DNA from: Larkinella arboricola | GTDB lineage: Bacteria; Bacteroidota; Bacteroidia; Cytophagales; Spirosomataceae | Direction of reading: 5' to 3' | Assembly: GCF_003259745.1 (NCBI RefSeq) | Contig: NZ_QLMC01000003.1 | Span: 682,001 to 746,000, forward strand | DNA length: 64,000 nucleotides | In this document: piece by piece, positions 19,288-29,745 of the stretch | How the letters are laid out: each line of letters starts with the position of its first letter | Position numbering within the stretch: position 1 is the stretch's first letter | Position numbers and translations under genes: made by a program | The notes under the pieces: model-generated | What the model saw: the letters and a program-made list of their open reading frames with translations, nothing else | The model's database searches: none | Told to the model about the DNA's origin: nothing

Positions 19288-19374
19288 ATAGATTAAAAGA
19301 AAAGAGACGTGAGATAAGAGACCGCTACCACCCTGGTAGTTGTCTTTTGTCTCACATCTTCCATCTTTCCTCTT
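19288..19374. repeat. Heptanucleotide repeat hairpin between atpD and atpC (copy 2)
   Basis: The left arm reads in 7-mers (AAAAGAA, AAGAGAC, GTGAGAT, AAGAGAC; 19295-19322). The centre is a perfect CTACCA-CCC-TGGTAG hairpin (19325-19339). The right arm is TTGTCTT, TTGTCTC, ACATCTT, CCATCTT, TCCTCTT (19340-19374). The arms pair along about 30 positions with a few mismatches and G-T pairs. The period and the AGAC/GTCT core match the array at 9.3 kb, so both belong to one repeat family. Here it fills the spacer inside the atpDC operon. Confidence 0.75.
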
Positions 19375-19388
19375 AAGCATACGAAAAA

Positions 19389-19637
19389 ATGCATCTGGAA
19401 ATCATTACACCGGATCGGAAAATCTTTGCCGGCGAAGCTACAGCGGTTACCTTTCCGGGCAGCGAAGGTCAGTTTCAGGTTTTGAACGACCACGCTCCTA
19501 TCGTCAGCACGCTGGCCCGCGGACCGGTCACGGTGGCTACCAGCGCCGGAACTCAGACGTTTACCGTAGACGGTGGCGTGGTTGAGGTGCTGAACAACAA
19601 GGTATTGGTTCTGGCCGAAGCCATTATTACGGCCTAA
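19389..19637 (+). CDS. atpC: F0F1 ATP synthase subunit epsilon (short form)
   Basis: An 82-residue protein made only of the N-terminal beta-sandwich domain ('LEIITPDRKIFAGEATAVTFPGSEGQFQVLNDHAPIVSTL', 'FTVDGGVVEVLNNKVLVLAEA'). The C-terminal helical hairpin that inhibits the enzyme in other bacteria is missing, as is common in Bacteroidota. It connects the rotor gamma subunit to the c-ring in F1. It follows atpD after 102 bp that contain a repeat hairpin, and is closed by a strong terminator. Confidence 0.96.
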   Translation: MHLEIITPDRKIFAGEATAVTFPGSEGQFQVLNDHAPIVSTLARGPVTVATSAGTQTFTVDGGVVEVLNNKVLVLAEAIITA

Positions 19638-19654
19638 ACCGGTTCGTACAGAAT

Positions 19655-19701
19655 AAACCCCCGAAAAGGCCGTTGCTGGCTTTTTTCGGGGGTTTGTTTT
19701 T
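19655..19701 (+). terminator. Rho-independent terminator of atpDC
   Basis: The stem AAACCCCCGAAAA (19655-19667) pairs with TTTTCGGGGGTTT (19683-19695), followed by GTTTTT. It lies 18 bp after the atpC stop, between convergent genes. Confidence 0.85.
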
Positions 19702-19706
19702 AGCGG

Positions 19707-20438
19707 CTATGCCTCCGGCTGGAAACGGTACAGGTAAGGCGCTTTGTTGGCCGCGCCCGTAAATTTCTTCTCCAGACGTTCTAATACGTTCAGTTCCAGC
19801 ATTTTTTTCTGAAAGTTGTTTCGGGCAAACGGTCGGTCAAAAATTGCCTCGTAAAGTTCCTGCAACTCCTTCATGGTAAACGTTTGAGGCAACAGATTGA
19901 AAGCAATCAGCTTTTGGTCGAGATTCAGCCGCAAGGTTTCAAGAGCTTTTTCCACCATTTCGTTATGGTCCATAATCATTGTGGGCAACTCCTTAATGGA
20001 ATACCATCCGATGGATGCGTCCAGTTCACTTTGCTGGGGAACCACCTTACTAATATCAACCAGAGCGTAATAGCCAATTGACACAAACCGGCGGGTAATC
20101 CAGTCAAACTCTTTCCGGTCGAACCGTTTATCCCCTAACTCGTTCTCATTGAGTTGAATCAATCGTTCCAGCACCTGGATATTGGTTCGTCGGGCATCGC
20201 CAAACACCCTGAATTGCTCCAGGTAAATGTCTTTGATACCGGTTCTGCCTTCCAGAATCCGGCGGGCAGCCTGGTCGATGTTTTCGTCCTGATAGATAAA
20301 TCCCGCTGGCAACGCCCAGAAGTCACCTTTGAAATTCATCTTCGGTACCAATACCTTGAGTTGCTTTTCCTGATAACCAAAGATGACGCAATCAATTGAA
20401 AGCTGCTGAATATAGTCCTGTTCATTAAAGGCATGCAT
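19707..20438 (-). CDS. Nudix-domain transcriptional regulator (NrtR/AraR type)
   Basis: A 243-residue protein with an N-terminal Nudix domain ('YQEKQLKVLVPKMNFKGDFWALPAGFIYQDENIDQAARRIL') and a C-terminal winged-helix DNA-binding region ('TFTMKELQELYEAIFDRPFARNNFQKKMLELNVLERLEKKFTG', NrtR-type). The Nudix box (residues 46-68) has lost catalytic residues: where the consensus has REUxEE it reads RILEGR. It should therefore bind, not hydrolyse, its ligand. In Bacteroidota such proteins repress sugar-use genes, for example arabinose. It is divergent from a GH106 rhamnosidase, with a perfect palindrome between them, and is likely its repressor (inference). Confidence 0.88.
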   Translation of the reverse strand: MHAFNEQDYIQQLSIDCVIFGYQEKQLKVLVPKMNFKGDFWALPAGFIYQDENIDQAARRILEGRTGIKDIYLEQFRVFGDARRTNIQVLERLIQLNENELGDKRFDRKEFDWITRRFVSIGYYALVDISKVVPQQSELDASIGWYSIKELPTMIMDHNEMVEKALETLRLNLDQKLIAFNLLPQTFTMKELQELYEAIFDRPFARNNFQKKMLELNVLERLEKKFTGAANKAPYLYRFQPEA

Positions 20439-20621
20439 ACGCTGTGGGTTAATATCCGCAAGTTGTTCAGTCTCAAACTCCGTGTTTCCTCCCTTCTTAC
20501 GAATAAGAATGTCTATGTTCTGAGCCAGCCTGATCTCCGAAAAACGGCATGGCCTACAAAGAAAATGGAATTAATCTTGCTGGCAGCGTTACGAGTCGTA
20601 ACCAAACCATAAATTGCACAA

Positions 20622-20689
20622 CAAAAATATATAGTTAGATAAAATTTATTGTCTAAAAAGTAGACAATAAATTTTAATTTTTAACTTTG
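20622..20689. promoter_or_regulatory. Divergent -7 elements flanking the palindromic operator
   Basis: On the minus strand TATTTTTG (20629-20622) fits TAnnTTTG and would serve the Nudix regulator. On the plus strand TAACTTTG (20682-20689) would serve the GH106 gene, leaving a leader of about 145 nt. The palindrome at 20640-20676 sits between them and occupies the -33 position of both, so a bound repressor would block both promoters. No TTTG-type -33 is seen on either side. The rest of the 399-bp gap shows nothing further. Confidence 0.6.
20640..20676. promoter_or_regulatory. Perfect palindromic operator (16-bp arms) between Nudix regulator and GH106 genes
   Basis: TAAAATTTATTGTCTA (20640-20655) is repeated as its exact reverse complement TAGACAATAAATTTTA (20661-20676) across a 5-bp AAAAG spacer. 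The symmetry, length and position between two divergent promoters indicate a binding site for a dimeric regulator, most simply the adjacent Nudix-type protein. It is not followed by a T-tract typical of a terminator, and no gene ends here. Confidence 0.75.
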
Positions 20690-20837
20690 CTTAACAACCG
20701 ATAACCCGTTGCCTGAATGAAAGCAGAGTTACTCCTGATCAGCCGCCCCTTATTCATGTCCAGGCTTCCCGTTGTCATAGCTAAACGCCCTCATTAAAAA
20801 TGACCGTCGTTACCCTCCCAACCTTTAACCTGTTTTT

Positions 20838-24164
<3,327 letters not shown>

Positions 24165-24209
24165 ATCGAAAAGCAAACCATCTAAATTTCACTTAACTCT
24201 ATTTCAATC

Positions 24210-24590
24210 ATGAAAAAAGTAAGCTTTTTCCTCGTCATGGTATTAGTAAGTGTTGCCTTGCGAGGCATTTCACAAGCGCCAGCACCCGAAGACTTCTTCG
24301 CTGGGAAATGGGAAATTAACGTCGCCGGAACGCCCAACGGTGACGCCCGATTCGTAACGGACCTCGTCCGCAAAGACGGTAAGCTCACCGGCGAACTCAC
24401 CGACCCCACCGGCACAATGAAGGAGAAAATACCGCTGACCAGCATTGAAGAGAGCGCCGACAAAATAGCCCTTTATTTTACGACTCAGGGCTATGATGTT
24501 AACATTGATCTGACAAAAGTCGATGATGATAACCTGAAAGGCTCTCTGATGAATATGTTTGAAGCTAAGGCGAAGCGACTGAAGGAATAA
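24210..24590 (+). CDS. Small secreted protein of unknown function
   Basis: A 126-residue protein with signal peptide MKKVSFFLVMVLVSVALRGISQ and a compact beta-rich mature domain ('FFAGKWEINVAGTPNGDARFVTDLVRKDGKLTGELTDPTG', 'LYFTTQGYDVNIDLTKVDDDNLKGSLMNMFEAKAKR'). The GKW...G.LTG pattern resembles small lipocalin- or fatty-acid-binding-like secreted domains found in Bacteroidota. It follows the rhamnosidase by 45 bp, ahead of a shared terminator, so it is co-transcribed. Function unknown. Confidence 0.8.
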   Translation: MKKVSFFLVMVLVSVALRGISQAPAPEDFFAGKWEINVAGTPNGDARFVTDLVRKDGKLTGELTDPTGTMKEKIPLTSIEESADKIALYFTTQGYDVNIDLTKVDDDNLKGSLMNMFEAKAKRLKE

Positions 24591-24833
24591 CAACTTCCTA
24601 TTTTGTCTTAACAGGAAAGCAGGGCGGTGAGTGTTCACCGCCCTGTGTTTTACAAGCTACTTCCGGTTTGTGCCCCGGCCTGCTTTCCGGCCAAAGCGCA
24701 AACTCGGGTTCGGGAAAGCGGTAACCCTATGGCCCAATGAAGCAGAACGACTAGAGCCTGATACCGTTACAACCGGACCATTATAGGTTTGGAATCAGCT
24801 ACTAAGCGGGCAATCCAGACGATATGTTGACAA
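24591..24833. other. Intergenic stretch between convergent units
   Basis: Apart from the two terminators listed separately, the bases between 24646 and 24833 hold no ORF, no repeat and no recognisable RNA element. Confidence 0.5.
24620..24645 (+). terminator. Terminator after the GH106 unit
   Basis: CAGGGCGGTGA (24620-24630) pairs perfectly with TCACCGCCCTG (24635-24645) over a 4-nt loop, followed by TGTTTTAC. Strong 11-bp GC-rich stem. Confidence 0.85.
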
Positions 24834-24885
24834 AAAAACTGGTCAAAATCACTCACCGTTGCGGCTGCGATTTTGACCAGTTTTT
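24834..24885 (-). terminator. Terminator of the PSD-like gene
   Basis: AAAAACTGGTCAAAATC (24834-24850) and GATTTTGACCAGTTTTT (24869-24885) are exact reverse complements (17 bp) with an 18-nt loop. Read on the minus strand, the stem ends in a run of T, 24 bp after the stop of the PSD-like gene. Confidence 0.8.
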
Positions 24886-24908
24886 ATATTAAATGGTTAT
24901 GGAGACTC

Positions 24909-25568
24909 CTATATATCCGCAATCACGGTTACTCCACCCTTCGTTTTCTCACCAATTTTCACTTTAACATCGGCATCCAGCGGCAGGAAAAGGTCGACAC
25001 GGGAGCCGAATTTGATGAAGCCCAGCTCGTGGCCCTGCTGCACCTGCTGGCCTTCTTTGGCATACCAGACAATTCGACGGGCCAGCGCACCGGCAATTTG
25101 ACGAAGCAGGATTTCAGCGCCGTTTTTAGCCCGGATCACTACGGAAGTCCGTTCGTTTTCGGTGCTCGATTTCGGGTGCCAGGCCACCAGGTATTTGCCC
25201 GGGTAATATTTTACATACTGAACGGTACCGGTGACGGGATGGAAATTGATATGAACATTCAGAGGAGACATGAAGATGGATACCTGCCGACGCGGCTCCT
25301 TGAAATACTCCGGCTCGTTGACTTCTTCAATAACAACCACCGTGCCGTCGCAGGGCGAAATGACGTGTTGATCGTTTAGCGGAGTAGACCGGCGGGGTTT
25401 GCGAAAAAACTGGAGAATCAACAGAAACAGCACCAGACTCGCTGCCAACACCAGCGTAATCGCGGTTTCATTGCCATTGAACAGGTACGAAGTGGATAAG
25501 ATGTTGACTGCTAGCAGAATCAACACGGTCCAGAACAAAATTTGATATCCTTCCTTGTGGATGGTCAT
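24909..25568 (-). CDS. Phosphatidylserine decarboxylase family protein
   Basis: A 219-residue short-form PSD. Two N-terminal hydrophobic helices (about residues 9-28 and 35-55) anchor it to the membrane. They are followed by 'ISPCDGTVVVIEEV', 'VSIFMSPLNVHINFHPVTGTV', 'YLVAWHPKSSTENERTSVVI' and the self-cleavage region 'GFIKFGSRVDLFLP', where Gly188-Ser189 is the predicted processing point that creates the pyruvoyl cofactor. The enzyme decarboxylates phosphatidylserine to phosphatidylethanolamine, the main membrane lipid. The length and FGSR site fit the short archaeal-like (Asd-type) subgroup common in Bacteroidota. It is a single gene with its own terminator. Confidence 0.93.
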   Translation of the reverse strand: MTIHKEGYQILFWTVLILLAVNILSTSYLFNGNETAITLVLAASLVLFLLILQFFRKPRRSTPLNDQHVISPCDGTVVVIEEVNEPEYFKEPRRQVSIFMSPLNVHINFHPVTGTVQYVKYYPGKYLVAWHPKSSTENERTSVVIRAKNGAEILLRQIAGALARRIVWYAKEGQQVQQGHELGFIKFGSRVDLFLPLDADVKVKIGEKTKGGVTVIADI

Positions 25569-25677
25569 ACGTGTGGAAAATCAGTTGCGACGTAGAAAGC
25601 GGAGTTGGAGCGCGAAGGTACGAAACAAACGCCATTGACTCCAATTCGAACCGTTACATTCCCCCTGCTTAACCCAT

Positions 25678-25711
25678 GCGGTTCCAGGCCGGTTAACCAG
25701 CCTGGAACCGC
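25678..25711 (-). terminator. Hairpin after the glutamate dehydrogenase gene
   Basis: A perfect 12-bp stem, GCGGTTCCAGGC (25678-25689) with GCCTGGAACCGC (25700-25711). Its 10-nt loop contains the palindrome GGTTAACC. It lies 7 bp after the dehydrogenase stop. There is no T-tract on the minus strand, so it may be an RNA 3'-end stabiliser rather than a true intrinsic terminator. Confidence 0.6.
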
Positions 25712-25718
25712 AATCGGA

Positions 25719-26993
25719 TCAATAGCCGCCCCGGTATTTATACGTGCTGGCCACTTTGTCGATGGCAACGATGTAAGCCGCCAGCCGCATGGAAACTTTA
25801 TATTTTTGTGAAGTTTCAAACACGCGATCAAAGGCGTCTTTCATGTTGCGGTCGGCCCGGCGGTTGATGCGGTCGAGGGTCCATTTGTAACCAATACGGT
25901 TTTGTACCCACTCAAAATAGGAAACCGTCACCCCACCGGCATTGGCCAGAATATCCGGCACCACCATGATTCCTTTCTCATTGATGATGTCGTCGGCACT
26001 CGCCGATGTGGGGCCGTTGGCACCTTCCACAATCATTTTTGCCTGAATCGAATCGGCATTTTCGGCGGTAATTACGTCTTCCTTGGCCGCTGGCACCAGC
26101 ACATCAACCGGCAACGCCAGCAATTCTTCGTTTGTTATCCGCTCAGCACCTGTATAACCGTCGAGGGTGCCATTGTTGGCGTTTCGGTACGCCATAGCCG
26201 CACCAATGTCCAGTCCTTTGTCATTATAATAGCCGCCCGTTACGTCGCTGACTGCCGTAACCGTCACGCCCCGTTCGTGCAGCAACTCAGCCGCAAATGA
26301 CCCCACATTTCCAAAACCCTGAATAGCCGCCGTCGAACGGTATGGGTTCATTCGTAATTTATCCATGGCCGACAAAGCCGCCACCGTCACACCCCGGCCC
26401 GTAGCCTCGGTGCGCCCCAGCGAACCGCCCAGCACGAGTGGTTTACCCGTTACGACGGCATTGATGGTCATGCCGCGGGATTTTGAGTATTCGTCCATCA
26501 ACCATGCCATTTCGCGCGGGCCAGTACCCATATCAGGCGCCGGAATGTCGCGGTCGGGACCGAAAACATCGAGCATCGCCACGGTATAGGCCCGCATCAA
26601 CCGCTCGATTTCACCGGCCGACATTTCGCGCGGGTTGCAGGCAATACCGCCTTTGGCTCCGCCATACGGGATATCGACAACGGCGCATTTCCAGGTCATC
26701 CAGGCTGCCAGGGCCCGCACTTCATCGAGCGTGACCCCCGGATCAAGCCGGATGCCTCCTTTGGAAGGGCCTAAAATAGTGGAGTGAATAACGCGGTGTC
26801 CTTCAAAAACCTTGATGGAGCCGTTGTCCATCGTAATGGGTAAACCGACGGTAACCTGCCGGGCCGGTACTTTCAGAATGTAGTACATTTCTTCGGTAAT
26901 ACCGAGCATTTGCGCAGCCGCATCGAATCGTGACATCATCGACTCAAGCGGGTTTTCTGTATCTTTTATGGGAGCTGGTTCTATGTAAGCCAT
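25719..26993 (-). CDS. gdhA: Glu/Leu/Phe/Val dehydrogenase (glutamate dehydrogenase)
   Basis: A 424-residue hexameric-type dehydrogenase. The N-terminal substrate domain contains 'GPSKGGIRLDPGVTLDEVRALAAWMTWKCAVVDIPYGGAKGG', including the catalytic Lys114. A Rossmann domain follows, with 'VAIQGFGNVGS'-like 'AAIQGFGNVGSFAAELL', then 'LVPAAKEDVITAENADSIQAKMIVEGANGPT' and 'VVPDILANAGGVTVSYFEWVQN'. It interconverts glutamate and 2-oxoglutarate plus ammonia in the cytoplasm. Cofactor preference cannot be fixed by eye. It is transcribed alone, away from the DksA-like gene. Confidence 0.93.
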   Translation of the reverse strand: MAYIEPAPIKDTENPLESMMSRFDAAAQMLGITEEMYYILKVPARQVTVGLPITMDNGSIKVFEGHRVIHSTILGPSKGGIRLDPGVTLDEVRALAAWMTWKCAVVDIPYGGAKGGIACNPREMSAGEIERLMRAYTVAMLDVFGPDRDIPAPDMGTGPREMAWLMDEYSKSRGMTINAVVTGKPLVLGGSLGRTEATGRGVTVAALSAMDKLRMNPYRSTAAIQGFGNVGSFAAELLHERGVTVTAVSDVTGGYYNDKGLDIGAAMAYRNANNGTLDGYTGAERITNEELLALPVDVLVPAAKEDVITAENADSIQAKMIVEGANGPTSASADDIINEKGIMVVPDILANAGGVTVSYFEWVQNRIGYKWTLDRINRRADRNMKDAFDRVFETSQKYKVSMRLAAYIVAIDKVASTYKYRGGY

Positions 26994-27035
26994 AATACTA
27001 TTTTTTTAGTTGGCGAGTTCAATGGTGTGCCGTAA

Positions 27036-27043
27036 CAAACTTA
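27036..27043 (-). promoter_or_regulatory. -7 element of the glutamate dehydrogenase promoter
   Basis: On the minus strand the sequence reads TAAGTTTG, matching TAnnTTTG, 43 bp before the start codon. No convincing -33 partner at the usual distance. Confidence 0.5.
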
Positions 27044-27245
27044 CCAAAAAAGACAACGCTATGTGTTAAGAGCTATTTTTTCGTGGTTTTGTATAATTTT
27101 AATCTTCAAAATCATTTATGTCTGGCATCCCTTTCGTCCAAACATCGCCACATCAACCGACCATTAAGCCAAATTTTTATTGGCATTTATGGGTAATTAC
27201 CAATAAGTGTTTTTTGAACTTTTTTTTAAACGGTAAGCGTTATTC
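27044..27245. other. AT-rich gap between divergent promoters
   Basis: About 200 AT-rich bases separate the glutamate dehydrogenase -7 element from the promoter of the DksA-like gene. A 64-codon ORF at 27118-27312 covers part of it, but it runs through the downstream promoter and looks like chance. I see no hairpin or repeat. Confidence 0.5.
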
Positions 27246-27277
27246 GTTGAAAAAGAATGAATCGAGTTGTAATTTTG
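27246..27277 (+). promoter_or_regulatory. Promoter of the DksA-like gene
   Basis: -33 GTTG (27246-27249) and -7 TAATTTTG (27270-27277) are 20 bp apart, giving a leader of about 45 nt. Same spacing as the atpD and riboswitch promoters. Confidence 0.7.
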
Positions 27278-27328
27278 TTGTTTCATCGACGGAAACATTT
27301 TCACCCACTTAACTAGCTGATCAGTACG

Positions 27329-27712
27329 ATGGTTCAGGAAGAAAAGAAAAGATACTCGGAAGAGGAGCTAAAAGAGTTCGAGGTGCTGATTACTCAGAAA
27401 CTGGAAGCCTCCCGCAGCGAGCTAAACTACATTAAAGAAACGCTTAGCAAGCGAAATGACAGCGGTACGGATAATACGTCGGGTACCTCGAAGTTACTGG
27501 AAGATGGCGCCGACACCAGTGAACGCGAAAACTTTAGCCAGTTGGCAGCTCGTCAGCAGAAGTTTATTCAGCAACTCGAAGCGGCTTTGATCCGGATCAA
27601 AAATGGTACCTACGGTATCTGCATCGACACCGGCCGGCTGATTCCCAAAGAGCGACTGCGTGCTGTACCCCACACCCAGCAGACGATCGAAGCCAAACTA
27701 AAACGGGCGTAA
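27329..27712 (+). CDS. TraR/DksA-family protein with degenerate zinc finger
   Basis: A 127-residue protein: a helical coiled-coil N-terminus (residues 8-90, 'EELKEFEVLITQKLEASRSELNYIKETLSKRND') and a C-terminal DksA/TraR finger-like segment 'GTYGICIDTGRLIPKERLRAVPHTQQTIEAK'. DksA proteins enter the RNA polymerase secondary channel and tune transcription together with ppGpp. Of the four zinc-binding cysteines only one position (Cys98) remains; the others are Thr or other residues, so zinc is unlikely to be held. The acidic tip 'LEDGADTSERENFSQ' is present. Such forms are common in Bacteroidota, where their exact role is less clear. Confidence 0.85.
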   Translation: MVQEEKKRYSEEELKEFEVLITQKLEASRSELNYIKETLSKRNDSGTDNTSGTSKLLEDGADTSERENFSQLAARQQKFIQQLEAALIRIKNGTYGICIDTGRLIPKERLRAVPHTQQTIEAKLKRA

Positions 27713-27751
27713 TTCTGCTCAGTGACTTGAGGAAAATATTTTTAATAACCT

Positions 27752-27777
27752 GCCCGCTCTATCCATATGGAGCGGGC
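27752..27777 (+). terminator. Terminator of the DksA-like gene
   Basis: GCCCGCTC (27752-27759) pairs with GAGCGGGC (27770-27777), followed by TTTTTTATG. Located 40 bp after the stop. Confidence 0.88.
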
Positions 27778-27902
27778 TTTTTTATGCGCCCCGAAACAGC
27801 GGTCGGCATTATTTAATCCAACCAAAAGTAAAAACTAGGCTGAATGTCAAAGTTTTTCTAAACAAAACGGACAATAATTGGTAACTACTACAGCAGCCAC
27901 AA

Positions 27903-28340
27903 ATGATGAACGTTATGCTAGAGAAATTGGAAGAAATCAGAGAAAGCATTTTTAAATACCTGGAAGCGCGGATCGAATTATTTAAACTGGAAACCCGTAG
28001 TCAGGTCGAAAATATTGCTTTGAAGGCCGTACATGGCATCGTGCTTGGTTTTTTGATAACCATCACTACTATTTTTCTGTTTTCCTTACTGGCCGCTTAC
28101 CTCAACGAAGTGTTGGATAGCCGGTATTTGGGATTCCTGATTGTAGCCGGTTTTTTCCTTTTGCTGACCTTAATCTGGGCCTTTGCAAAAGGTAGTATTG
28201 AAAATATGCTTCGGAAAATGACGTATAATATGATTAAAAACCAGCAGGAGAAAAAAGCGGAGGAACGGGCCGAAGCCATCGAGGATCTGATGTCCCAAAC
28301 GCGCCAGTCACTGCGGGAAAACGGCCCGGTGAAGGAGTAA
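27903..28340 (+). CDS. Phage-holin-family (Holin-X / DUF1469-like) membrane protein
   Basis: A 145-residue protein with an amphipathic N-terminus ('LEEIRESIFKYLEARIELFKLETRSQVENIALK'), two transmembrane helices ('GIVLGFLITITTIFLFSLLAAYL' and 'YLGFLIVAGFFLLLTLIWAF') and a charged coiled tail ('QQEKKAEERAEAIEDL'). This is the layout of the Phage_holin_3_6 / DUF1469 family, which despite its name is mostly chromosomal in environmental bacteria and linked to envelope or stress functions. No other phage genes are nearby, so a lysis role is unlikely. The next two genes follow on the same strand and may form an operon with it. Confidence 0.8.
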   Translation: MMNVMLEKLEEIRESIFKYLEARIELFKLETRSQVENIALKAVHGIVLGFLITITTIFLFSLLAAYLNEVLDSRYLGFLIVAGFFLLLTLIWAFAKGSIENMLRKMTYNMIKNQQEKKAEERAEAIEDLMSQTRQSLRENGPVKE

Positions 28341-28431
28341 ACAACCAGCCACTTTTTTCAAAATAATAACTAAGTAGGACGTATTTTTCACAAGTCAATC
28401 CATTTTTTACTAATTTTAGAACGCTCTTTTT

Positions 28432-28881
28432 ATGGATACGAATGTGCCCTTTTCAGATACTGCGGCCCGCCGGGCGGAGTTGATGGAAGCCACCGAGCAG
28501 TATAAAAGTTCGATTGAGTCCAACGTCAACGCCTTGAAAGAGGATGCTACCCAAGTCGGTAAAACGGTGGCGCTGGTCGCAGGAGTTTGTCTGGCAGCTT
28601 ACGTTGTAGCCAGCATTGTATTGCCTAAGTCTGATAAACACGACGAAGACGACGATGCCGATTACGACGATGCATACGCTAATGGTAGCACCCACGCCCA
28701 CGTGCGACGGGCCGCCAAAGCCGCCGAGGACGCTCCCAGAAAATCGGCAATCGGTGGGGCTATTACCGGGATTGTGACGTCTATTTTGACCAATATCGCC
28801 CGGCAGCAGCTAACTGAGTTTATTTCGCGTTTACGTCAGAATAATGCAACCACACAAACAGAACCAGGCCAATACCCGTAA
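28432..28881 (+). CDS. Hypothetical membrane-associated protein (YtxH-like layout)
   Basis: A 149-residue protein: a helical N-terminus, one transmembrane helix ('VGKTVALVAGVCLAAYVVASIVL', about residues 42-64), a highly acidic linker ('HDEDDDADYDDAY'), and a C-terminal glycine-rich hydrophobic helix ('SAIGGAITGIVTSILTNIARQQL'). It has no catalytic motif. It follows the holin-like gene by 91 bp, and its last 38 bp overlap the next gene's start. Its pairing with a holin-family protein suggests a small envelope-stress pair (inference). Confidence 0.75.
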   Translation: MDTNVPFSDTAARRAELMEATEQYKSSIESNVNALKEDATQVGKTVALVAGVCLAAYVVASIVLPKSDKHDEDDDADYDDAYANGSTHAHVRRAAKAAEDAPRKSAIGGAITGIVTSILTNIARQQLTEFISRLRQNNATTQTEPGQYP

Positions 28882-29632
28882 CTCGCTACTCAATACCCTG
28901 TATCACCGCAAGGAAACGGGGCAAAAATCATTTGCTGTCTTGCTCGATCCTGATAAGATCGAGCAAGACGCATTTAAAGACCTGCTGATCCGGAGCGTCG
29001 AAAACCGGGTCGATTTCTTTTTCGTGGGTGGTAGCCTGATTACCAACTTTATTCTGAAGGAAGTCACTGACACCATCCGGACCTATACAAACATTCCGGC
29101 CATTCTCTTCCCGGGTAACAGCCTGCATATTGAACCCAGCGCCGACGCCATTCTGCTGCTTTCGCTTATTTCGGGGCGGAATCCGGAATTTCTGATCGGG
29201 CAACACGTCATTGCGGCCCCGCTTCTGAAAAAAAGTGGCCTGGAAATTCTCTCGACGGGTTATATGCTCATCGACAGCGGTGCCCAGACAACCGTTTCCT
29301 ACATTAGCAATACCACCCCAATTCCGCACGATAAACCGGGTGTAGCCGCCTGTACTGCGATGGCGGGCGAGATGCTGGGACTGAAATTAACCTACATGGA
29401 CGCGGGCAGCGGAGCCCGGTGGCCGGTTTCGCCGGAGATGATCGCAACCGTCCGTAGCTGTGTCGATACCCCCATTATTGTCGGCGGAGGGATTAACTCC
29501 ATCGAACGCGCCCAGGCCGCCCTGCAAGCTGGTGCAGATGTGATTGTGGTTGGCAACGGCATCGAAAAAAATCCGGAATTACTACCCGAAATTGCGGCTG
29601 TCGTTCAGGAAATGAACCGCCAGTTGGCGTAA
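28844..29632 (+). CDS. Geranylgeranylglyceryl/heptaprenylglyceryl phosphate synthase family protein
   Basis: A 262-residue TIM-barrel prenyltransferase: 'FAVLLDPDKIEQD' (residues 30-42), 'FFFVGGSLITN', 'PAILFPGNSLHIEPSADAILLLSLISGRNPEFLIGQHV', 'TYMDAGSGARWPV' and the phosphate-binding 'PIIVGGGINSIERAQAALQAGADVIVVGNGIE'. The family attaches a polyprenyl chain to glycerol 1-phosphate by an ether bond; archaeal members begin membrane lipid synthesis, and Bacteroidota homologues exist whose final products are less well known. The start codon lies 38 bp inside the previous gene, indicating translational coupling. Confidence 0.92.
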   Translation: MQPHKQNQANTRNSLLNTLYHRKETGQKSFAVLLDPDKIEQDAFKDLLIRSVENRVDFFFVGGSLITNFILKEVTDTIRTYTNIPAILFPGNSLHIEPSADAILLLSLISGRNPEFLIGQHVIAAPLLKKSGLEILSTGYMLIDSGAQTTVSYISNTTPIPHDKPGVAACTAMAGEMLGLKLTYMDAGSGARWPVSPEMIATVRSCVDTPIIVGGGINSIERAQAALQAGADVIVVGNGIEKNPELLPEIAAVVQEMNRQLA

Positions 29633-29745
29633 CCGATACTCCCTGAAGGCGTGGAGAAGAACCCAGGTTCTTTCTGGCCTTGTGCTTGTTATCCATGTAT
29701 AGTCAGGCCGGAAAACTGATTGAGGCCCCTCCCCGGTTCGCGGCT

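Noticed and set aside
27118-27312. 64-codon ORF upstream of the DksA-like gene
   Set aside because: It runs through the -33/-7 promoter of that gene; most likely chance in AT-rich sequence.
27903-28340. Prophage suspected from the holin-family gene
   Set aside because: No integrase, capsid, tail, lysozyme or repeat-bounded region around it; the family is widely chromosomal.
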